From: Armatimonadota bacterium
GTDB taxonomy: Bacteria; Armatimonadota; UBA10988
NCBI GenBank assembly: GCA_016235455.1
Contig: JACRKZ010000050.1
Span: 1 to 32,733, forward strand
Direction of reading: 5' to 3'
Length of the DNA: 32,733 nt
Positions 16,521 through 22,236 of this stretch are shown here, in pieces (position 1 is the stretch's first letter; the number at the start of each line of letters is the position of its first letter). The notes under the pieces are model-generated. The model was not told where the DNA came from and made no database searches. It saw only the letters and a list, made by a program, of their open reading frames with translations. Made by a program: the position numbers and the translations under genes.

Positions 16521-18776
16521 CTACACCCCATGCGCCGTCCGCGCGATGATCGCCTCCTGCAGCGCCTCGGACAGGCTGGTGAAGTAGTCGCTGTAGCCGC
16601 CCACGCGCACGATCAGGTCGCGGTGCGCTTCAGGCTCGGCCTGCGCCGCGCGCAGAGTCTCGGTGTCCACCACGTTGATCTGCAACTGCATGCCACCCAG
16701 CGCGAAGTAGGCGCGCACGAGCTGGACGGCGGTGTCGAGCCCGGCCTGCGTGGTCAGCATCTCGCGCTGCAGGCGCATGTTGACCACCGGTGTGCCGGCC
16801 ATGAGCGCCAACGGCAGCTTGGTCACCGAGCGCAGCATGGCCGTCGGACCATGCGTGTCGCGGCCTTGCGCCGGCCCAGCGCTGTCGGCCATGACCGCAC
16901 CGGCTAGCCGGCCATCGGGCGTCGCACCCACGTAGGCACCGTCGCCGGCCCAGTGGTTGAACATGATGCAGCCCGGCAGGTAGCGCCCACCGCGCGGATG
17001 CGGCTGTCGATGCATCTCGCGGCAGACGAACTCGAGGATCTCACGACCCACATCGTCGGCCGCCGGATCGTCGTTGCCGAAGCGCGGCGCCGCCATCAAC
17101 AGGCGCCGCTCGGTCTCGTAGCCCTCGAAGTTGGCGGCCAGCGCGGCGCTGAGTGTGGTGCGGTCGAGTTTGCCCTGCTCATACACGCAGGTACGTAGCG
17201 CGGCCAGGCTGTCGATCAGGTTGGCGATGCCGATGACGTTGGTGATCGACCAGTTGTAGCGCGCGCCACCGGCCTCGAAGCCGCGGTGCCGCGCCACGCA
17301 GTCGCGGGTGAACAGCGTGCGGTAGAGCTTGGGGTCGCCCTCGGTGAAGCGTCGGCGGTAGTCGTCGGACAGATCGGTGAAGAAGACCGCCATGACATGG
17401 CTGATCTGCCGGCGCAACGCCGCCAGCAGGCTCTCGAAATCCTCGAAATCGACCAGCCGGCCCGTATGTGGACCCACCTGGCGCCGTTCGACCGGGTCGT
17501 AGCCGTCGTTCAGCGTGTATTCGAGGATCTTGGCCAGGTTGATGTCAATGCCCGGATAGTGCCGGCTGTGATAGCAACTGCTGCCGACGCTCGAACGGCC
17601 GGGGATCATCGACTCCGTGCAGCCGCCAAAGCCCAGGTCGCGCGCATCCTCGGGCGTCAGGCTCAGGTCGAGGTCGAGCAGCGTCTGCTGGTACAGGTCG
17701 TCGTTGTACAGCGCCGGCCGGCCGGTGCCGTTGCTCAGCGCCTGCAAGGCCAGCCGGACACCCGCGTCGGGCGTGCCCTTGGTGATGCGGAAGGCGACAT
17801 TGGGCCGCGCCAGCCGGTTGCGCTCACAGGCCAGCAGGATCTCGGCCGACAACGCGTTGTAGCCATCCTCGCCCGCGGGCGTGTAGCCACCGAGCTGCAG
17901 GTTGTAGCCGTTCATGCTCTCGATGCTGTGGAAATGCTCATCGAGCAGCCGCCGCGCGAAGTCGACATCGATGACGCCGGCCGCGAGATCCTGGTCGTAG
18001 AGCGCGCCGAGCAACTGGTCGAGCCGACCGACGTTGTCGCAGCCATCGAGCATCCACATGAAGTGGACCGCCAGGAAGCCCTGGTAGAACGTCGTCGCCG
18101 GCTGCAGGAAGCAGTCGCGGAAGCTGTCGCGCAAGTGCAGCAGTTCGGCGCGGCGCGGCTCGTCAGCCTGCTCCGCGGCCGCGCCGATGGCCTCCACCGC
18201 ACGGGCATGGAAGGCGCGGACGCCCTGCGCGTAGTCCCACACCGCGTCGAGCAGGTTCCGCTCGTCGTCGCCGGCCCCCGAGTCGGCCGCGTAGACCTTG
18301 GCCAGTTCCGCGGCCAGCTCGGCCTCCACCGCGTCGAAGCCCTCGGCCAGGATGCGCGGCGCGTCGGGGCAGTTGTGGGTGGAGTCGCCGAAGAAGTGGA
18401 AGCGCGGCCGCAAGTCGGCCAGCAGCGCGTCGATGAACTCCGCCTGCTCGGGGTGCCGGGCCTTCTTGATCTCCGCGGCCTCGCCGTTGGCGCGCAGCCC
18501 GCCGAAGTACTCGAAATCACAGATGCCGCCCAGCACCGACCACTGGCCACGGGCGGGATTGGCCGCGCGCAGCAGCTCGTGCGGCTCACATGGCATCAGC
18601 AGCCCATCCTCGGGCACGCGGATGAGCATGTGCTCGTACAGGCGGCGATAGGCCCGGCCGTAGGCCCGTGGCCAGGGCAGGTCGAGCCCTTCGTAGAGGC
18701 CGAGCGCGGCCCACTCGCCCAGCGCTCGCAGGCGGTCTTCGTAGTCTGGGAAACGGTCGGACAGCGTGACGGCCAT
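16521..18776 (-). CDS. Glycyl radical enzyme of the pyruvate formate-lyase superfamily, substrate unknown
   Basis: A 751-residue enzyme. ATG 18776 is chosen because AGGAG lies about 7 bases upstream; an in-frame GTG 45 bases earlier lies inside a palindrome. The active-site loop GGCTESMIPGRS supplies the thiyl Cys386 and Glu388, the GCxE signature of dehydratase/lyase branches such as glycerol dehydratase and choline TMA-lyase. Near the C-terminus RVGGYSDYF supplies the radical site Gly727. Other conserved parts are GGICDFEYFGG, GGARYNWSITNVIG and PVVNMRLQREML. All residues needed for radical catalysis are present. The reaction cannot be assigned from these motifs alone. Such enzymes need a radical-SAM activase, and none is present within the window. 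Enzymes of this class are destroyed by oxygen, so the host probably has an anaerobic phase. Confidence 0.9.
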   Translation of the reverse strand: MAVTLSDRFPDYEDRLRALGEWAALGLYEGLDLPWPRAYGRAYRRLYEHMLIRVPEDGLLMPCEPHELLRAANPARGQWSVLGGICDFEYFGGLRANGEAAEIKKARHPEQAEFIDALLADLRPRFHFFGDSTHNCPDAPRILAEGFDAVEAELAAELAKVYAADSGAGDDERNLLDAVWDYAQGVRAFHARAVEAIGAAAEQADEPRRAELLHLRDSFRDCFLQPATTFYQGFLAVHFMWMLDGCDNVGRLDQLLGALYDQDLAAGVIDVDFARRLLDEHFHSIESMNGYNLQLGGYTPAGEDGYNALSAEILLACERNRLARPNVAFRITKGTPDAGVRLALQALSNGTGRPALYNDDLYQQTLLDLDLSLTPEDARDLGFGGCTESMIPGRSSVGSSCYHSRHYPGIDINLAKILEYTLNDGYDPVERRQVGPHTGRLVDFEDFESLLAALRRQISHVMAVFFTDLSDDYRRRFTEGDPKLYRTLFTRDCVARHRGFEAGGARYNWSITNVIGIANLIDSLAALRTCVYEQGKLDRTTLSAALAANFEGYETERRLLMAAPRFGNDDPAADDVGREILEFVCREMHRQPHPRGGRYLPGCIMFNHWAGDGAYVGATPDGRLAGAVMADSAGPAQGRDTHGPTAMLRSVTKLPLALMAGTPVVNMRLQREMLTTQAGLDTAVQLVRAYFALGGMQLQINVVDTETLRAAQAEPEAHRDLIVRVGGYSDYFTSLSEALQEAIIARTAHGV

Positions 18777-18797
18777 GGTCCGGCTCCTCGTGCAGTG

Positions 18798-18825
18798 CGC
18801 TGTGCGCTCTGCGCAGCGCACAGCG
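18798..18825. promoter_or_regulatory. Perfect 11-bp inverted repeat between the glycyl radical enzyme and the membrane protein gene
   Basis: The arms CGCTGTGCGCT and AGCGCACAGCG are exact complements around a 6-base loop. The element lies 22 bp upstream of the glycyl radical enzyme start, in the 95-bp divergent intergenic region. It could be an operator for a dimeric regulator (for example an oxygen-responsive one) or a leader hairpin. The half-site does not match a regulator I can name. Confidence 0.5.
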
Positions 18826-18871
18826 TAGCGCGTCGCGCGGCTGGGTACAACCGGATTCAGGGAAGCGAACC

Positions 18872-19129
18872 ATGGGCGACCTCAAAGACCCGCGGCTGAT
18901 GTGGCTCAAGGCGGCACTGTTCGTCGTCGCGGTGCTGCTGGCCTCGGCCGGGCTGCTGGCCCAGCAGCCCGAATGGCGCACCGCGCTGCTGCTGGCGATC
19001 GCAGTGGTCTGCGCCTGCCGTTTCTACTACTTCTGCTTCTACGTCATCGAACACTACATCGACGACCAGTTCCGCTTCGCCGGACTGTGGTCGGTGTTGC
19101 TCTACCTCTGGCGGCGCCGCTCCGGCTAG
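18872..19129 (+). CDS. Small membrane protein with two predicted transmembrane helices
   Basis: An 85-residue protein. Residues ~10-30 (LKAALFVVAVLLASAGLLA) and ~36-56 (WRTALLLAIAVVCACRFYYF) are strongly hydrophobic. They are followed by an aromatic stretch (YYFCFYVIEHYIDDQF) and a short C-terminal amphipathic segment ending in WRRRSG. A purine-rich AGGGAAG precedes the ATG. There is no catalytic motif. It diverges from the glycyl radical enzyme and is followed by a 190-bp gap before the terminase genes. I do not recognise the family. The composition and start signal support it as a real gene. Confidence 0.7.
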   Translation: MGDLKDPRLMWLKAALFVVAVLLASAGLLAQQPEWRTALLLAIAVVCACRFYYFCFYVIEHYIDDQFRFAGLWSVLLYLWRRRSG

Positions 19130-19319
19130 CGCGGCAGGCCAATGGCGATCCCCACCGAGCACAGCCGCCCCATCGTGATCCGACGCCATGTGGATCATAT
19201 GTTTGCATAGCAGAAACCATTACTAAAGCCCGTCAGATTCGTCTCCTTGCGCGGATGTTGCGCGATGGGGCGGATCAGCGGGCGATCTCGCGGCGCGCAT
19301 CTGGTCAGAGGGACGAGTC
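19130..19319. other. Boundary gap before the terminase genes, with a locally A+T-rich patch
   Basis: The stretch 19190-19230 is noticeably richer in A+T than its surroundings. Frame 1 from about 19211 onward reads like a helix-turn-helix segment (KARQIRLLARMLRDG, ADQRAISRRASG) that runs into the start of the small terminase gene in another frame, but it has no acceptable start codon. It may be a remnant of an upstream phage gene. The gap is a plausible left boundary of the inserted DNA; I see no clear attachment-site repeat. Confidence 0.3.
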
Positions 19320-19811
19320 ATGCCAGAGCGAGTCAAGACGCCAGCCGAGAGCCGGCCGCGACGTGGCCGGGAGGCGTTCGATCCGAGCGTGGCGCGTTTC
19401 TTCCTGGCCTTGGGCGCCGTGGGTGAGGTGAGTCGCGCCGCGCAGCTAGCCGGCGTGGACGAGGACACGGCCTGGGGCTGGCTGGATCAGATCCCTCGGC
19501 CGGCGTGGCTGACACGTCGGGCCGAGGCGGCGACCCGCATGTTCGACCTGGCCTGTGAGGCGCTGGCCCAGACCCAGCGCGTGTTGCGTGGCGAGACGGA
19601 CGAGTGCGGTGAGCCAACGGTGAAGGTTGGCCTAAGGGAGCTGGTGATGGTGGCGGAGCGGTTCTTCGCGGCAGCCCTGAAGCTCGACCGGGAAGTAGGT
19701 ACCGATGCCGACCCCGAGCTATCGATCGACCTGGGTGCGTGGGCGCAAGCGGCCGATCGCCTGGGACGGGCCCCAGCCCCATCCGGGGCAGCTGGAGGTT
19801 CTGTCGAGTAG
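19320..19811 (+). CDS. Probable phage terminase small subunit (TerS-like)
   Basis: A 163-residue protein with GAGGGA ahead of ATG 19320. A basic N-terminus is followed by a helix-turn-helix-like segment at ~25-60 (FFLALGAVGEVSRAAQLAGV, then DEDTAWGWLDQIP), in which GEVSRAAQLAGV is the typical turn. Next come long helices (AEAATRMFDLACEALAQTQ, LRELVMVAERFFAAALKL) that fit the oligomerisation part of small terminases. Family similarity is by pattern only, but the assignment is strengthened by the TerL gene that overlaps its 3' end by 107 bp. Small terminases recognise viral DNA for packaging by TerL. The C-terminal ~35 residues are encoded in the overlap and are low-complexity. Confidence 0.7.
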   Translation: MPERVKTPAESRPRRGREAFDPSVARFFLALGAVGEVSRAAQLAGVDEDTAWGWLDQIPRPAWLTRRAEAATRMFDLACEALAQTQRVLRGETDECGEPTVKVGLRELVMVAERFFAAALKLDREVGTDADPELSIDLGAWAQAADRLGRAPAPSGAAGGSVE

Positions 19812-20958
19812 CGCCCGATTCCGCGTTCTGGCCTGTGGCCGCCGCTGGGGCAAGAGCCTGCTGGCGCTCATGGCCTGCCTGCTCGAAGCCAGGAAGGCCG
19901 GCGCGCAGATCTGGTATGTGGCCCCCACCTTTCGCATGGTGGACCTGCACTGGCGCACGCTGCGGCGCAACCTGCCGCCCGGCTATCCGGCGCGCCTGAA
20001 GCAGGCCGAACGCCGGCTGGTGTGTGACAACGGCGCGGAGATCGTCTTCCGCTCGGCCGACAACCCCGACCACCTGCGCGGCGTGGGCCTCGACTTCCTG
20101 GTGGTCGATGAGGCGGCCTTCATCGCCAACGGCGCGACCGCCTGGGGCGAGGCCATGCGCCCGACCCTGGCCGACCGCCGCGGGCGCGCGCTGATCATCT
20201 CTACCCCGCGCGGCCACGACTGGTTCCACAGCATGTACAGCCGCGGCCAGGACCCGGGCGAGCCCGACAGCACGGCCTTCTGGTTCCCCACGGCCAGCAA
20301 CCCGACCATCGCGCCGGGCGAGGTGGAAGCGGCGGCGCGCGAGCTGCCCCAGCGCATCTTCGAGCAAGAGTTCGAGGCGCGCTTCCTCGACGACGGCGGC
20401 TCGGTCTTCCGCGGTGTGCGGCGCGCGGCGGTGCTGGCGCCGGCCGAGCCCTATCCGGGCCGCTTCGTGGTGGGCGTCGACTGGGGCAAGCGCGACGACT
20501 TCACCGTGTTCTGCGTGCTCGATACCGAGTGCGGCGCGGTGGTGGCGCTGGAGCGGTTCAACCAGATCGACTACGCGGTCCAGACCCAGCGACTGGGCAC
20601 GCTGTGCGAGCGCTGGCGGCCGAAGCTGGTGCAGGCCGAGCAGAACTCCATCGGTGAGCCGCTGCTGGAGCAGTTGCTGCGCGACGGCCTGCCGGTGCGC
20701 GGCTTCAAGACCACCGCCGGCAGCAAGACGCGGATCATCGACAACCTGGCCCTGGCGCTCGACCAGCAGGCGCTGACCCTGCCGGCCGACCCGGTGCTGG
20801 TCTGCGAGCTGGAGGCCTACACCATGGAGCCCACGCGCTCGGGCCACTACCGCTATTCGGCGCCGCCGGGCCTGCACGACGACTGCGTGATGGCCCTGGC
20901 CTTGGCCTGGGACGCCCGCGACCAGGCCACCGACGACCTGTTGGCGGCCTTCCTATGA
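19705..20958 (+). CDS. Phage terminase large subunit (TerL), ATPase and nuclease
   Basis: A 417-residue packaging motor. HPGQLEVL near residue 26 is the usual N-terminal landmark, so the start at ATG 19705, inside the upstream gene, is probably right. The Walker A variant is ACGRRWGKS (Lys50) and Walker B is FLVVDEAAF (Asp135, Glu136). A coupling-motif-like IISTPRGHDWF follows. The RNase H-like nuclease has GVDWGKRDD (Asp259), AEQNSIG (Glu312) and a final HDDCVMALALAW (Asp392/Asp393). ATPase and nuclease residues all appear intact. Length is normal for the shorter terminases. No portal, capsid, tail, integrase or lysis gene is seen in the window, and a transposase remnant lies immediately downstream. 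It is therefore either a prophage remnant or part of a minimal element. Confidence 0.9.
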   Translation: MPTPSYRSTWVRGRKRPIAWDGPQPHPGQLEVLSSSARFRVLACGRRWGKSLLALMACLLEARKAGAQIWYVAPTFRMVDLHWRTLRRNLPPGYPARLKQAERRLVCDNGAEIVFRSADNPDHLRGVGLDFLVVDEAAFIANGATAWGEAMRPTLADRRGRALIISTPRGHDWFHSMYSRGQDPGEPDSTAFWFPTASNPTIAPGEVEAAARELPQRIFEQEFEARFLDDGGSVFRGVRRAAVLAPAEPYPGRFVVGVDWGKRDDFTVFCVLDTECGAVVALERFNQIDYAVQTQRLGTLCERWRPKLVQAEQNSIGEPLLEQLLRDGLPVRGFKTTAGSKTRIIDNLALALDQQALTLPADPVLVCELEAYTMEPTRSGHYRYSAPPGLHDDCVMALALAWDARDQATDDLLAAFL

Positions 20959-20970
20959 GAGCGAAGAACG

Positions 20971-21000
20971 GTGTCAGGCACGAGCGGCACTGACGCTCCG
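20971..21000. repeat. REP-like imperfect palindrome after the terminase gene
   Basis: GTGTCAGGCAC is followed by GCACTGAC, giving a GTCAG...CTGAC stem with inner GC pairs and a bulge, 12 bp after the TerL stop. GTGTCAGGCAC-type palindromes occur as dispersed extragenic elements in other bacteria (recollection, not checked). The next ~155 bp (21000-21157) contains no gene I can identify; one minus-strand frame is open but has no start signal or recognisable homology. Confidence 0.35.
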
Positions 21001-21157
21001 GGCCAACCCAGGCCGTAATGTGGTCGCGATCCTGAATCAGTCGAGGCTGGCGAAGGTCATCGGAGTTGGAGACAGCCAGATGGCCAACGCCCGCCGCCGT
21101 GATTGAATCCCAGACCTGAGCCAGCCCCTGCCTGGCTTGGCCCATCCTGTCTGGTAG

Positions 21158-22064
21158 CGCTACCTGCCGTGCGCCGTGGTCGGTGCCTTGGCGCGGGGCT
21201 GCGGGGTGCGCGGCTATCGGCGCGTGTATGATCCGTTGGTCGTGTTGTGGGCCCTGGTGGACGACGCGCTGAGCGGCAACCTCAGCCTGGAAGCGCAGGT
21301 CGAGCGGCTGGCGGCGGTGTCAGGCCGCGAACTGAGCGCGGGCAGCGGGGCCCTATGTCGAGCGCGGCAGCGCCAGCCGGTGGCCCTGATGCGGGCCTGC
21401 GCGGAGCATGTTGCGCGCGTGGCGGCCGGCTTCCAACGCAACGCTGGGTCGTGGGTCGACTACGCGGTCGACGGGTCCTACACGGCGTTGCTGGACAGTC
21501 CGGCCAATCAGGAGCGCGATCCGCAGTCGGCTTGTCAGCGGGCAGGTTGTGGCTGGCCGCTGCTGCACGCCGTAGCTCTGGTGGACCAGGGCACGGGTTG
21601 CAGCGTGGCCATGTCGCTGGGCGGACTGGGCGACCATGACGCCAAGCTGGCCCGCCCCTTGTGGGACCGCCTGGCGCGCGGCGACCGAGTGGTCATGGAT
21701 CGGGGGTTCGCCTCGTACGGCATGTTGACCGCGGCCCAGCGGCGGGGCTGGACGGTGGTCATGCGGCAGCACCAACGCCGGCTCAACAGCGAGCCGTTGA
21801 CGGGCGACGGTGACGACCGGCTGGAGACCTGGTCGGTGCCCAACAAGCGCCCTGACTGGTGGGATGCGCAGCGGCCGGCGCGGCAGGCGGTGCGCGTGGT
21901 GCGGCAGCGGCGGCGTGATGGCACTCAGCACCAACGTTGGCGCGGAGCAGTTGAGCCACGCCGAGGTGCTGGCCCTGTACGAGCAGCGCTGGCGCATCGA
22001 GACGCGCTTCCTCGAACTCAAGCACTACCTGGCCATCGAGCCAGTGTGCGCGCGCCAACGGTCC
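21158..22064 (+). pseudogene. Degenerate IS4-type DDE transposase (N-terminal stop, internal frameshift, truncated C-terminus)
   Basis: IS4-like sequence begins right after an in-frame TAG (21155-21157): RYLPCA, then YDPLVVLWALVDDAL and SGALCRARQRQP. The first catalytic Asp lies in YAVDGSYTALLD and the second in VVMDRGFASYG. The third element is the IS4 YREK signature YEQRWRIETRFLELK around 21978-22022, but it is in a different frame from the first two. The join near 21900-21920 also lacks the expected beta-strand segment, so there is a deletion plus frameshift. After KHYLAIEPV the usual C-terminal region is missing. The copy cannot make an active transposase. No terminal inverted repeats are evident. 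It lies immediately downstream of the terminase pair. Confidence 0.8.
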
Positions 22065-22106
22065 CGGCTGCGGCGTAACGCCGGCTGCGGCGTAACGCCG
22101 GCTGCG
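22065..22106. repeat. 17-bp tandem repeat, about 2.5 copies
   Basis: The unit CGGCTGCGGCGTAACGC occurs at 22065-22081 and 22082-22098, and a third copy breaks off after 8 bases. Each copy contains the near-palindrome GGCGTAACGCC across the junction, so it can also form small hairpins. It sits exactly where transposase homology ends. Confidence 0.75.
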
Positions 22107-22164
22107 ATGCCGAACAGCAGGAGCGGCTGCTCGGTGCCGCGCGGCCCGCGCGCCAGTCTTGTCC

Positions 22165-22194
22165 CTGACAGACCCCGTCGCTCGCGCCTATGAT
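22165..22194 (+). promoter_or_regulatory. Sigma-70-type promoter for the NHL lipoprotein gene
   Basis: CTGACA (22165-22170), an 18-bp spacer and TATGAT (22189-22194) give a good -35/-10 pair. Transcription would start about 35 bp before the ATG at 22237. Confidence 0.55.
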
Positions 22195-22236
22195 GGCCGT
22201 GGCACACGTCGTTGCAGTGGCCGCGGGAGAGCAGGG

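Noticed and set aside
14420..18899. Long antisense frames opposite the kinase (minus) and the glycyl radical enzyme (plus)
   Set aside because: Both oppose genes with complete catalytic motif sets; their translations are low in complexity and have no start signals.
19142..19210. Small open frame starting ATGGCGATCCCC after the membrane protein gene
   Set aside because: It has only 22 codons, no ribosome site and no hydrophobic or motif content.
22065..22106. Possible CRISPR fragment from the repeated 17-mers
   Set aside because: The units are adjacent with no spacers and too short for CRISPR repeats; no cas gene is present.
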